This document shows positions 33,177 through 41,237 of a stretch of 49,290 nucleotides of DNA, in pieces. The notes under the pieces are model-generated. The model saw nothing but the letters and a program-made list of their open reading frames with translations, was not told the DNA's origin and ran no database searches. The DNA is from Pluralibacter sp. (lineage in GTDB: Bacteria; Pseudomonadota; Gammaproteobacteria; Enterobacterales; Enterobacteriaceae). The stretch lies in the NCBI RefSeq assembly GCF_019237635.1, contig NZ_JAFAGS010000159.1:1-49290 (forward strand). Direction: 5' to 3'. The position numbers and the translations under genes are program-made. Numbering within the stretch: the first letter of the stretch is position 1; each line of letters opens with the position of its first letter.

Positions 33177-34097
33177 ATGAGCAGTAAACCCACCGGTTTA
33201 ATGATGGAACGACGTAATACCTGTACGGAGAATATCGACAAACTCTCCACTGAAGATATGCTGGCGACACTCCTGCAAGACGACAGAGTGATCGCCGATG
33301 CCATTGCCGCCTGCCTGCCAGACATCACCCGGTTAGTCGACAACGCGATAGCCACCCTGAGCCGGGGCGGGCGACTGATTATCGTCGGTGCCGGAGCCTC
33401 CGGCCGCGCGGCGATGCAGGCCGCATGCGAGTACGCCCCGGAAGCGCATCATGCGGTGATTGGCCTGATTGCCGGCGGCGCAGAAGCGCTGCTGCAGGAA
33501 CGTGAGGCGGCGGCCAGCGACTATGAGCGCGGTATCAACGACCTGCAGACTCTCGATGTTAACCGCAACGACATGCTGCTGGGGCTCTCGGTCAGCGGTA
33601 AAACGCCGTGGGTGTGGGGCGCGCTGCGCTATGCCGGGTCGCTGGGCGCGACGGTGGCGACCATCACGCAAAACGCCGCCAGCGAAGTGGCGCAGCTCGC
33701 GGATATCGTCATCGCGCCGCAGACCGGACCGGAAGTGGTGGTGGGGTTCGCCAACCCGAAAGCGCGGCTGGCGCAGCGGCAGATCCTCAATATGCTCTCC
33801 ACCGGCTTAGCGGTGCGTACAGGTCGTGTCTACAGCAACCTGCGGGTCGATATTAACGCGGCGGATACCCACTGGACGGAGCGGCAGATTGCCATCGTGA
33901 TGGAAGCCGCCCGGTGCCCGCGCGCCGAGGCGAAGCGCGCGCTGGAAAGCTGCAACCATAGCTGCCGCACCGCCATCCTGATGCTGCTGACCGGGCTGGA
34001 CGCCTGGCACGCGCGGGATCTGCTGGCCGACAATAACGAACACCTGCGGATGGCGTTGCAGGAGGCAAAAGGCCGTGCGGCGGTGACGACGCATTGA
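33177..34097 (+). CDS. MurQ-like SIS-domain protein (divergent N-acetylmuramate-6-P etherase homologue)
   Basis: This 306-residue sugar-isomerase-domain protein resembles MurQ over its whole length (RLIIVGAGASGRAAM, GLSVSGKTPWVWGALRYA, ILNMLSTGLAVRTG). MurQ removes lactate from MurNAc-6-P using two glutamates, Glu83 and Glu114 in E. coli. The first aligns with Glu85 here (ACEYAP), but the second aligns with Ala113. Between them three residues are missing. The protein may thus have another substrate or a regulatory role. GGAGG at 33167-33171 supports the ATG at 33177. It has no PTS or muramate genes beside it. Confidence 0.75.
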   Translation: MSSKPTGLMMERRNTCTENIDKLSTEDMLATLLQDDRVIADAIAACLPDITRLVDNAIATLSRGGRLIIVGAGASGRAAMQAACEYAPEAHHAVIGLIAGGAEALLQEREAAASDYERGINDLQTLDVNRNDMLLGLSVSGKTPWVWGALRYAGSLGATVATITQNAASEVAQLADIVIAPQTGPEVVVGFANPKARLAQRQILNMLSTGLAVRTGRVYSNLRVDINAADTHWTERQIAIVMEAARCPRAEAKRALESCNHSCRTAILMLLTGLDAWHARDLLADNNEHLRMALQEAKGRAAVTTH

Positions 34098-34118
34098 GTC
34101 CCAGGCAGGCGAAAAACA

Positions 34119-34145
34119 CAGACCGGGCGATATCATCCCGGTCTG
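34119..34145. terminator. Convergent hairpin between the murQ-like and peptidase genes
   Basis: CAGACCGGG (34119-34127) pairs with CCCGGTCTG (34137-34145). A short A-run precedes it, which gives a T-run on the minus strand. It probably ends the peptidase transcript and perhaps both. Confidence 0.6.
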
Positions 34146-34150
34146 ATGGA

Positions 34151-35068
34151 TCAGTTTGACAGCGCGAAATCAATGGCCCGACGGACGGTGACAACCTGCG
34201 CCCTGATACATTCTTCCGGGGAGGTTTCAGCGCTATCAGGATAAACTTCCGTCGTGGTCGTGAAGGGCGCGCCGGTCATCGTCGAGCACAAGTGGTATGC
34301 GTTATTGTCATATTCAACAACGCCGGAGCTGACGACGGGAAAACCCAGCATACTGCCATCATCTTCTGCAGGTGCGATATGCGTCACTTCTGCAACCGCA
34401 GATATGATGGCGCGCTGGAAGTCCAGTCTCGAATTCTGCGCGTCACTGACCAGATAGAAACCGTCAGGGATGTTCTTTGGTTCATACTGCAACCCGTCTC
34501 TGGCTGCGAGGGCCGGGCTAAATTCGCTTTCGTCCGTATCTGTCGTTTCATGCAAATCGACATGAACCGCAAACTGGCCTTTCAGCGGAGCAATGAACAT
34601 CATCAATGCCTGGGATTCTGCGGCTTGTCCTTGCGGGAAAAATTGCCTGTTAGGATCAACGGCATTGTAGTTCCACCGGGTGATTCGCTCATATGCCCAG
34701 GGACTGACACAGGGGGCAACAAGTAAATTCAATTTACCGACATACTCACTGCGGCATTCTGCTAAAAAATCCAGTGCGCCCATAACGCCACTGGTTTCAT
34801 AACCGTGAACGCCGCCGGTAATGAGTGCGACCGGCAAATTATCGTCCCAGTTTTTTGATTTTGCGGCCATCAACGGGTAACGATCATCACCGTAGTGTAA
34901 TTCACCATATTGAACGATCTCATAGCGGTGTTTGAGCGTATCGAGTACGTCAAGGACATCGTTCTTATAGCACCGGTAACGTGTCTGCCCCTGTTGCCAC
35001 AGCAGCTTCTCGCGTTCAGTCCAGGGCTGCCCTGGACTACCGATTGGGTAAAATTGTTTATTTGTCAT
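34151..35068 (-). CDS. M14-family zinc carboxypeptidase
   Basis: This 305-residue protein has the M14 metallocarboxypeptidase pattern. The zinc ligands are His88 and Glu91 (GGVHGYETSG) and His173 (VDLHETTD). The substrate-carboxylate arginine is in DPNRQF (Arg141), and the general-base glutamate is Glu274 (TTTEVYP). There is no signal peptide, so it acts inside the cell. The substrate is unknown; related bacterial enzymes act on small or murein-derived peptides. It is transcribed convergently with the MurQ-like gene. Confidence 0.8.
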   Translation of the reverse strand: MTNKQFYPIGSPGQPWTEREKLLWQQGQTRYRCYKNDVLDVLDTLKHRYEIVQYGELHYGDDRYPLMAAKSKNWDDNLPVALITGGVHGYETSGVMGALDFLAECRSEYVGKLNLLVAPCVSPWAYERITRWNYNAVDPNRQFFPQGQAAESQALMMFIAPLKGQFAVHVDLHETTDTDESEFSPALAARDGLQYEPKNIPDGFYLVSDAQNSRLDFQRAIISAVAEVTHIAPAEDDGSMLGFPVVSSGVVEYDNNAYHLCSTMTGAPFTTTTEVYPDSAETSPEECIRAQVVTVRRAIDFALSN

Positions 35069-35130
35069 ATTTCACTCAGCCACCTTTTCGCTCGTCACTG
35101 TCCATGCCCCGCTATGGGCAACGCCTGAGA

Positions 35131-35478
35131 CTATTTCTTCTTATTCAGCATCGACTTTAAATCGGCAAAGGGGTTATAGGTTGCTGCGCCAACATCTTTT
35201 TGCGCATCCTCCCCGGCCACAACGGTGGTGCCGTACTGGTCAGCCTCCGTGTACTTCGAGTGTTCGTGGTCATGGCAAAACAGGCACAACAGTTCCCAGT
35301 TGCTGCCGTCTTCCGGGTTATTGGTATGGTCGTGGTCGATATGGTGAACCGTTAATTCGCGCAGGTTTGAGTAAACAAACTCCCGCGAGCAACGTCCACA
35401 CACCCATGGATAGATTTTTAGTGCTTTCTCACGATAGCCGCTTTCCAGCCGCGCGTAGTTTTTTGGGATCAGAGCCAT
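35131..35478 (-). CDS. yajD: HNH nuclease family protein YajD
   Basis: This 115-residue protein is almost identical to E. coli YajD. It has an HNH fold with zinc cysteines WVCGRCSREF and LCLFCHDHEHSKY, and the catalytic HHIDHDHTNNPEDGSNW motif. The biological role is unknown. In E. coli yajD lies far away near tsx, so its place here marks a rearrangement. An in-frame extension to 35547 has no ribosome site; the ATG at 35478 gives the family length. Confidence 0.93.
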   Translation of the reverse strand: MALIPKNYARLESGYREKALKIYPWVCGRCSREFVYSNLRELTVHHIDHDHTNNPEDGSNWELLCLFCHDHEHSKYTEADQYGTTVVAGEDAQKDVGAATYNPFADLKSMLNKKK

Positions 35479-35572
35479 TGTCGATGTTACCTGTTGCAAA
35501 AAGAGAATTTTACGATAGCGCCTTTGGAATCGCCACTGACAATACAAGCAACGCGCTGACCACGCGGATGAT

Positions 35573-35705
35573 TGCGCATAATAGCCTGAAAACAGACGGT
35601 TTTACCGGGGGGATTTTTGTGGGGCGGAGATCTGGAAGGCAGATCGCAGAAAATAAAAAACCCCGCTGGTGAGGCAGGGTTCTTTATTTTTCGCTCTCAG
35701 GCTGC
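35573..35705. repeat. 133-bp direct repeat, left copy
   Basis: This segment is repeated at 41102-41234 with 127 of 133 identical positions and no gaps, in the same orientation. It contains the terminator of the putative antisense RNA next to the small toxin gene. The two copies bracket 5.4 kb of accessory genes and could recombine to delete them. Confidence 0.92.
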
Positions 35706-35747
35706 GGACGGCGGCCTGAGTGGCGTTGCGTGACAGTACAATCCAGC
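35651..35747 (-). ncRNA. Putative antisense antitoxin RNA of a type I toxin module
   Basis: On the minus strand TTGCAA (35777-35782) and TAGACT (35754-35759) with a 17-bp spacer predict a start near 35747. A stem AACCCTG/CGGGGTT (35675-35681 with 35659-35665, one G-U pair) followed by TTTTTTATTT predicts an end near 35651. The first 19 nt of this roughly 97-nt RNA are complementary to 35897-35915 in the toxin mRNA leader, with one G-U pair. The layout is like agrB beside dinQ in E. coli. Confidence 0.65.
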
Positions 35748-35753
35748 CATTTG

Positions 35754-35804
35754 AGTCTAACTGGCTTTATCTCTCATTGCAAACGAACACCTTCGCCCTA
35801 TAAT
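35754..35804. promoter_or_regulatory. Divergent promoters sharing one palindromic -35 hexamer
   Basis: TTGCAA at 35777-35782 is its own reverse complement. To the right it is spaced 16 bp from a perfect -10 TATAAT (35799-35804) for the toxin mRNA. To the left it is spaced 17 bp from TAGACT (minus strand, 35754-35759) for the antisense RNA. Polymerase could bind only one way at a time. Confidence 0.65.
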
Positions 35805-35989
35805 GCGAAACACTGGATTTATCACATTTCAGACCAGCCCGATTTCAAGCCCTGGCTGCCGGACGGGTGGTGCCGCAGGCAGTGCCCCGGTCTGGAGCGT
35901 GATAGTACAATCCAGTAACTGTACACCTGCACCGACAGGCAGTGTAAGGGTAAGATGCAGGCGTTGCGCTCCTTTTACAAGGAGAGCGG

Positions 35990-36079
35990 ATGGACACACT
36001 GACGCATAAGCTGGTTGTGCTCATCGCCGCGCTGGAGCTGTTACTGGCTCTGCTGCGGTTGATTGATCTGCTGAAGTAA
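35990..36079 (+). CDS. Small hydrophobic type I toxin (DinQ/TisB-like)
   Basis: This 29-residue peptide begins MDTLTHKLVVLIAALELL, is almost entirely one leucine-rich transmembrane helix, and ends RLIDLLK. It resembles the inner-membrane toxins DinQ and TisB in length, hydrophobicity and charged termini. The ribosome site AAGGAG lies 5 nt before the ATG. A leader of about 180 nt precedes it from the TATAAT promoter. This is typical of type I toxin mRNAs whose leader is masked or bound by an antisense RNA. I see no good LexA box, unlike dinQ and tisB. Confidence 0.72.
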   Translation: MDTLTHKLVVLIAALELLLALLRLIDLLK

Positions 36080-36099
36080 TTCACGGATTGAAACGCACC

Positions 36100-36126
36100 A
36101 AAGGGGAAATACCGCGTTTCCCCTTT
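36100..36126. terminator. Hairpin after the toxin gene and the sulfotransferase-like gene
   Basis: AAAGGGGAAA (36100-36109) pairs perfectly with TTTCCCCTTT (36117-36126). It lies between the convergent toxin and arylsulfotransferase-like genes and can serve both, though T-runs are short. Confidence 0.7.
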
Positions 36127-36153
36127 AATAAGCTTTATAGTTTCATCTTTTTA

Positions 36154-37680
36154 TTAATTTACTGTAATTGATGCAGTAGTAATTAAGTCAGATAGTTCTG
36201 TTTCGGTAAATAATCTAGCACGATAACTCTCCCCAGGGAATTGAGGTACACCATCAAGTATAGAAGTCACATCGTAGATAGTGGCAATCATATTACTATT
36301 CACATCACTGATAAATAATGAGCGAGCATGGTTGGTAAAAATAACGAAGTAATCATCGTGGTCAAACACTCCCCCCATAAAATCAGTCCATTGGACTATG
36401 GGGGTTATTGGTAGTTCAATAGGCGTGTGAATTTCAACAACTGTTTTTGCAGCTAAGTCTACAGCATAGAATAGAATGCGAGCTGGATATGTTGAATAGG
36501 GATCTGTTGTTGCACCGTCATTCATCGGGTGAAGAACAGGATTTTCAGTTGTATCAAGACAAGATCTATTATCAAATACAGATAAAACAAATTTTCCTAC
36601 AGTAGGGTCAATATATGCTGAAAATTCACTGTTACTAGTGGTGCACACAGTATGGGCACCATTTTCATAGTTAGTAATGCCAGAGTTATCAATATGAATA
36701 GTTGTTTGATTTGCTGGGAATTGAGGGTTGAAGTTACCTGTATCGATTACCCACAAGATACTACCATCATCAATAGACACGCCAAATGTTGTACTCGTTG
36801 AACGAGAATGTACAATAACTGCTTCATCATTATTTGGACTGCTCTCAATCCATGAGAGAGAATTCAAGTGAACATCATTGGCAGTACTGTTATTTAATAT
36901 TTGAGAGCCGCTATACTCACTGGTGTAATTTTTTGCCCAAATCATTTTACCAGTCTGATCGTTGAATTTCAGAAGCCAGGCATCCTGAGCCATCGTATTG
37001 GTTATCCGATTAGGATTGTCGCTACCAAACATATAAATATCGCCTGCGGAGTCCCAGACTAAATCGTGAGTATTTGAATAGCGATTACCATCAGAATCAC
37101 GCATGTTGAATTCAAAGATGACATTACCGAGAATGTCAATTTTGAAAAAACGACGGCCATACCATGACATATCTTCATCACTACCGGTATAGATGTAACC
37201 ATTATTGATTCTTAACGGTTGGAGATTATAAACCGTTAAGAAATAAAATCGCAGGTCACCATTTTGATCGTAACCGCGACCAGAAGAGTGCATTAACCAA
37301 CTGTTTCCCCATACAGATGTAAACAGAGTAGGATCTGTTTGTTCAATATCGAGATGGAAGATAACGGAATTATCATAGACCTGATCCTCCGTACTAACAG
37401 GGAATTGCTGATTAAAAACCTCAGTCCCAGCTTCATCTTTAAACACAACTTGAACGCTGTTTACATATTGAGCATAAAGACCAATGACAGGGATTCTTAT
37501 GGTTTGTGAAATATCTGGAATAAGATCCGATGTATAGGAAAAATCCACACTGGTTGGACTGGTTGTCCTTTTTAATACAGTGTATGAATAACTTACTGGT
37601 GTATCTGAAGTAAAATAAATATATGCGGCGAGCTGATTATCGGCCGGTGCAAGTTCAGTTTTTACATATGTAACTGTCAT
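36154..37680 (-). CDS. Arylsulfotransferase (ASST)-like beta-propeller protein without signal peptide
   Basis: The protein has 508 residues from the ATG at 37680, which follows AAGGAAT. The N-terminal 100 residues look like the Ig-like Arylsulfotrans_N domain (YIYFTSDTPVSYSYTVLKR). The rest is a six-bladed propeller rich in W/Y and D. Candidate equivalents of the AssT active site are His205 (THDLVWD), His271 (DVHLNSLSW), Arg293 (VHSRS) and His343 (GAHTVC) before SVFDNRS. AssT transfers sulfate between phenols in the periplasm, but no signal peptide is present here. AT content is higher than in the core genes. The gene follows a 5'-nucleotidase gene after 56 nt. Confidence 0.68.
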   Translation of the reverse strand: MTVTYVKTELAPADNQLAAYIYFTSDTPVSYSYTVLKRTTSPTSVDFSYTSDLIPDISQTIRIPVIGLYAQYVNSVQVVFKDEAGTEVFNQQFPVSTEDQVYDNSVIFHLDIEQTDPTLFTSVWGNSWLMHSSGRGYDQNGDLRFYFLTVYNLQPLRINNGYIYTGSDEDMSWYGRRFFKIDILGNVIFEFNMRDSDGNRYSNTHDLVWDSAGDIYMFGSDNPNRITNTMAQDAWLLKFNDQTGKMIWAKNYTSEYSGSQILNNSTANDVHLNSLSWIESSPNNDEAVIVHSRSTSTTFGVSIDDGSILWVIDTGNFNPQFPANQTTIHIDNSGITNYENGAHTVCTTSNSEFSAYIDPTVGKFVLSVFDNRSCLDTTENPVLHPMNDGATTDPYSTYPARILFYAVDLAAKTVVEIHTPIELPITPIVQWTDFMGGVFDHDDYFVIFTNHARSLFISDVNSNMIATIYDVTSILDGVPQFPGESYRARLFTETELSDLITTASITVN

Positions 37681-37736
37681 AATTGTATTCCTTTTATTAG
37701 TAATAAATGTAAAAGAACGTATCACAGCGAGAGCAT

Positions 37737-39293
37737 TTATTTTTTCACATCAGCAACGCGTATACCGTTGAGCTGTTCACTCGTAATGGCATTACCCGCT
37801 TTGAAGTAATCGATCACAGCGTTAGAAACGTCATACCCGCCTGTTGTGTTACGCGCTTTACCCTCGGTAAACGTGGTAAAACCATCACCACCATCAGCCA
37901 GGAAGCTTTGGGTGGCAATACGATAGACCGTCGCGTCCTCAATCGGTTTGCCATTAAGTGTAAGTACGATAACCCGCTGCCCGAGCGGTTTACTGCTGTC
38001 ATATTTCATTTCCAGGCCTTTTGAGACCTGCAAAATGCCATTACTTAAACTTGCGCCATGTTCCATCAAATTTCGCAATTGTTTACCGGTGAGATCCATC
38101 GTGACCATGTCATTAGGGAACGGGAACGCGCTAATGACGCCCCCCATGGTAATAGCACCTGCCGGGATCTCAGTGCGGATACCGCCAGAGTTGGTTAAGG
38201 CCAGTTGTGTCTTTTTGCCCGCTGCCGCCAGCAAAGCGTCTGCAGCCAGGTTCCCCAGTGGGGCCGATTCACCGTATGCGCGTGTCAATTCAACCGGCGA
38301 CTGTCCCACCGTTTGTTGTACCACTTCATCAAGTTTCTTATTCCAGCCGTCAATCACCTGCTTCGTTTGTGGGTCGGGTTTCCACTCATCGGCATAAATG
38401 GTTTTAAGTTCGAAGTTTTTCACTGTGAAGTGATGCGGCTTCTCTTTGTAGTCCAGTACCAGTTTTCCCACATCAATACCGCCGCTGTCGGTCGAGAGGA
38501 TCAGCGTATTTCCTACTTTAATCGGTTCCGGCGTACCAACATGCGCGTGTCCGGTAATCAGAATATCCAGTCCTTTCACCTGGCTTGCGGTCTGAATATC
38601 TTTATCCAGCGCGCGACGTACATCGGTACTCCCCATACTGGACTGACGAGCAGGCACACCTTCATGGACCAGCAACACGGTCAAATCAACTTTACCTTTC
38701 AGTTCATCGAGATAGCGTTGCAGCCACTTAATTTCATCCCGTGCTTCAATACCTACGCGCATTGCCGCGGAAACGGTATCATCGAAGGCAAACACGCCGT
38801 GCAAACCAATGACGCCAATTTTCACGCCATCTTTTTCAATGATGGTATAAGGTTTGTCCCAGAATAATTTACTGCTGTTCTGATAGAATATATTTCCCTG
38901 CACAATAGGGAATTTCGCCTGACTAAGTTGTAATAACGTATTGTCCCAGCCATGATCAAATTCATGATTGCCTATCGTGGCTGCATCAAAGTGCATGGTG
39001 TTCATGATATCGATGATCGCTTTTCCCTTCGTCAAACTGCTGATATAAGGGCCAGTAAAATAGTCACCCGCATCAAAAAACCATGTTGCTTTGCTTTTGG
39101 CTTTTTCCTCTTTTACCAGGGTGGTGATATTCGCCCAACCACCAATATCTCGTTTACCGTCAGCAATCCATGGCACTTTATAAGGTTCCACATGCGCATG
39201 GAGATCATTAGTATAAATAATGGTGACATCCTTGGCGCAGACCCAAAATGGTAACGTCAACAGAATACCCGCAGTAATTACTTTTATCTTCAT
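37737..39293 (-). CDS. Periplasmic 5'-nucleotidase / UDP-sugar hydrolase family (UshA-like)
   Basis: This 518-residue protein has a signal peptide (about residues 1-20, [20 protein letters not shown]). The metallophosphoesterase domain has [33 protein letters not shown] and [12 protein letters not shown] metal-binding motifs. The C-terminal nucleotidase domain (about 330-518) has [12 protein letters not shown] and [10 protein letters not shown] for nucleoside binding. It is shorter than and different from housekeeping UshA (550 residues). It heads a two-gene operon with the sulfotransferase-like gene. A link through hydrolysis of sulfated or phosphorylated nucleotides is possible but speculative. 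Confidence 0.85.
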   Translation of the reverse strand: MKIKVITAGILLTLPFWVCAKDVTIIYTNDLHAHVEPYKVPWIADGKRDIGGWANITTLVKEEKAKSKATWFFDAGDYFTGPYISSLTKGKAIIDIMNTMHFDAATIGNHEFDHGWDNTLLQLSQAKFPIVQGNIFYQNSSKLFWDKPYTIIEKDGVKIGVIGLHGVFAFDDTVSAAMRVGIEARDEIKWLQRYLDELKGKVDLTVLLVHEGVPARQSSMGSTDVRRALDKDIQTASQVKGLDILITGHAHVGTPEPIKVGNTLILSTDSGGIDVGKLVLDYKEKPHHFTVKNFELKTIYADEWKPDPQTKQVIDGWNKKLDEVVQQTVGQSPVELTRAYGESAPLGNLAADALLAAAGKKTQLALTNSGGIRTEIPAGAITMGGVISAFPFPNDMVTMDLTGKQLRNLMEHGASLSNGILQVSKGLEMKYDSSKPLGQRVIVLTLNGKPIEDATVYRIATQSFLADGGDGFTTFTEGKARNTTGGYDVSNAVIDYFKAGNAITSEQLNGIRVADVKK

Positions 39294-39425
39294 AACCAGT
39301 TCCTTTCAGTCATATAAAGATTTGTCACTTTACGTTCTGAAAGGGTTTTTTATGTGCGTCTGTTCACACAACCAGTCAAGAGTTGTAGGGCAAAATCAGC
39401 GACCTTTCGAAATCGTTGGTGACTC

Positions 39426-40565
39426 ATGTCGACGCTATTTACGATTAATACCTGCAAAACGTTTGGTTGTCGCAATTTAGGGCTCCCAGCATCGGTAGAT
39501 TACAGTTGGCCAGACTACAGACTGGGTTATCCGGCACTGCACTGCCGGGCATGTGGGAGTTATCCCCCTCTGTTTGATGAACAACAATTTAGTGAATGGT
39601 TATTTGCTCACTTAACCGCATATGCTTCTGAAAGAGGTCGTTTTTGTCCCGAATGTTATCGTAAAGAAATTATTTGCTATGGTCATAACCCACAGGGAAC
39701 ACAGCGCGTTCAGTGTCGCGCCTGCAAAAAAGTCTGGACGCCCAAACAGCAATTACAAAGAGAAATAGCACCGCCAGAACGGATTGAAACGGTTCCTCTG
39801 ATTGTACCGTTCCAGGGGGAGCGTGCAGAACAGAAACTGTATGTTCTGCTCAGTTTCGATGCTACCCACGGTAATATTCTTCATCTCTCCACTAATTTTA
39901 CTCAGCATCAGATCGGGGAAACCCTACGTTATCGCTGGAGAGGGAATATTGAACCTGATTTGCATCATAGTGATATCGTGAAACGCGTTGATATGCGCGA
40001 GACGCAGTTTCTCCGTCGGAGTCAGTTCGATGAAATTCAGTATGGAAGTGCGGTACTCAAACGTAACGCCAAAGGTACGATTCTGCGTCCGGTTATTGCT
40101 GCTCACGGACATTTTCGGGTACTGCACCTCCTTTTCCCTGAGGTAAAGGCACATGTTATTTCTCACGAATGCTTTCTGAGAGGCGCCATTATAACTGCCT
40201 GGGCAGAACTGTTTCGCCAGCGGCAAGGTGAGCTTTGGTTTATAGAAGAAGATATAAATGACAGTGATACTAATACACCCTGGAATTTTCAGGGAACAAC
40301 GCACCATGGCTGGTGGCAAAATCAGTGGCAGCTTTGGATGCAGGCAAAAAACCGTAAGATGGTCTGCTTATTAACGGGCGGGGATAACAATAACGCCAAA
40401 ACACTCTCTTTAGCCGCCAGCAGGCACTATATTCACTGGCTATACAAACAAACGGCTTTTACCCACAGCGCCCAGTTATCCGCCGGGCACGTAACGCAAG
40501 TACTCCTTTCCCTGGCGCAGGACTATAACTGTAAACTGACAATGGCTGCTTCTGGCGATGAATAG
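39426..40565 (+). CDS. InsA-type zinc-ribbon protein of unknown function
   Basis: This 379-residue protein has two cysteine modules. The first is TCKTFGC followed by HCRACG (about residues 10-42). The second is CPECYRKEIICYGHNP with CRACKKVW (about 75-105). The second closely mimics the zinc ribbon of the IS1 InsA protein (CPSC, then a Gly/Gln/Arg-rich link, then CSHCRKTW). The C-terminal two thirds has LYVLLSFDATHGN and LWFIEEDIND, which might be remote DDE-like blades. I cannot align a full transposase catalytic triad, and I see no inverted repeats around it. It is divergent from the nucleotidase gene. Confidence 0.55.
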   Translation: MSTLFTINTCKTFGCRNLGLPASVDYSWPDYRLGYPALHCRACGSYPPLFDEQQFSEWLFAHLTAYASERGRFCPECYRKEIICYGHNPQGTQRVQCRACKKVWTPKQQLQREIAPPERIETVPLIVPFQGERAEQKLYVLLSFDATHGNILHLSTNFTQHQIGETLRYRWRGNIEPDLHHSDIVKRVDMRETQFLRRSQFDEIQYGSAVLKRNAKGTILRPVIAAHGHFRVLHLLFPEVKAHVISHECFLRGAIITAWAELFRQRQGELWFIEEDINDSDTNTPWNFQGTTHHGWWQNQWQLWMQAKNRKMVCLLTGGDNNNAKTLSLAASRHYIHWLYKQTAFTHSAQLSAGHVTQVLLSLAQDYNCKLTMAASGDE

Positions 40566-40616
40566 CCGGGAGAGCCGGTTTTACAGCATCACGGCCATTC
40601 ATACTCGCAATGAGGA

Positions 40617-40871
40617 TCATCGCTTTCGCATGAGCCTTTCTATACGATTACCCTCATCATCGAAGTATCGTGAAGGCCAGATAATTTCCGGCGATATTCC
40701 CAGCGCATCGGCAATGAGTTTTTCTCCGCGCGGCCACGGACGTGTCAGCGCGTTTGCCAGCGTACTGGAAGACAGTCCGGCCAGACGGGACTGTGCGGAG
40801 AGTGAGGTTTTCTTTTTTCTGAGTGCTGCAATGATATCGGCAGGATGCCAGTCGTTTCGCGGTGTGTTCAT
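40617..40871 (-). CDS. SfsB/Nlp (Mu Ner-like) DNA-binding regulator
   Basis: This 84-residue protein is very similar to E. coli SfsB (Nlp) and phage Ner proteins. It reads DWHPADIIAALRKKKTSL, then the helix-turn-helix SRLAGLSSSTLANALTRPWP, then ISPEIIWPSRY. Ner represses phage transposition promoters, while SfsB acts on maltose genes. It is probably a phage-derived repressor of nearby genes. It lies convergent to the zinc-ribbon gene. Confidence 0.85.
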   Translation of the reverse strand: MNTPRNDWHPADIIAALRKKKTSLSAQSRLAGLSSSTLANALTRPWPRGEKLIADALGISPEIIWPSRYFDDEGNRIERLMRKR

Positions 40872-41101
40872 ATGTTTCCCCCGTGGTGGCGATCACGACG
40901 GGGTTAGCAGACCGGGCAAATAGCAAACCGGCGAGCCTTTCGGCTCCCCCGCCGTGACCGCCATTGAGGCGAACACGACTGCACCGGTACGAAGTACCAG
41001 TGGTTCTATTTGCGAAGGGCTGCTAAACCCCTGCCATCGTTTTTTGCGATGGCAGGGGGAATGTAACACATAACCCGGTCAGGGTGTAATGGTCTTATGA
41101 G
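40872..41101. promoter_or_regulatory. Leader/control region of the Ner-like gene with strong hairpin
   Basis: These 230 bp contain a 12-bp perfect hairpin CCCCTGCCATCG (41028-41039) / CGATGGCAGGGG (41047-41058) with an A-rich loop on the minus strand. Several smaller repeats are present, such as CACCGGTAC followed by GTACCAGTG. The style resembles control regions next to P4/P2-type prophage regulators. No convincing ORF was found. Confidence 0.45.
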
Positions 41102-41234
41102 TGCGCGTAATAGCCTGAAAACGGACAGTTTTACCGGGGGGATTGTTGTGGGGCGGAGATCTGGAAGGCAGATCGCAGAAAATAAAAAACCCCACTGGTG
41201 AGGCAGGGCTCTTTATTTTTCGCTCTCAGGCTGC
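41102..41234. repeat. 133-bp direct repeat, right copy
   Basis: This is the second copy of the segment at 35573-35705 (6 differences). Two of the changes fall in the terminator stem and weaken it. It ends at CAGGCTGC, exactly where the low-GC segment with the hairpin array begins. The toxin part of the module is missing here. Confidence 0.92.
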
Positions 41235-41237
41235 AGT

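Noticed and set aside
35897..35940. A LexA box in front of the small toxin gene
   Set aside because: CTGT and ACAG occur, but they are 12 bp apart instead of 8, and the core does not fit the consensus.
40657..40926. An 89-codon minus-strand ORF overlapping the Ner-like gene
   Set aside because: It runs through the SfsB/Ner coding sequence in another frame, and the Ner-like frame has a clear helix-turn-helix match.
41028..41058. An intrinsic terminator between the right repeat and the Ner-like gene
   Set aside because: The stem is strong, but neither side has a T-run of useful length, so I list it only as a hairpin in a control region.
35573..41234. A composite transposon or IS pair formed by the two direct repeats
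   Set aside because: The repeats contain no transposase gene and no terminal inverted repeats. They look like copies of an RNA-gene end.
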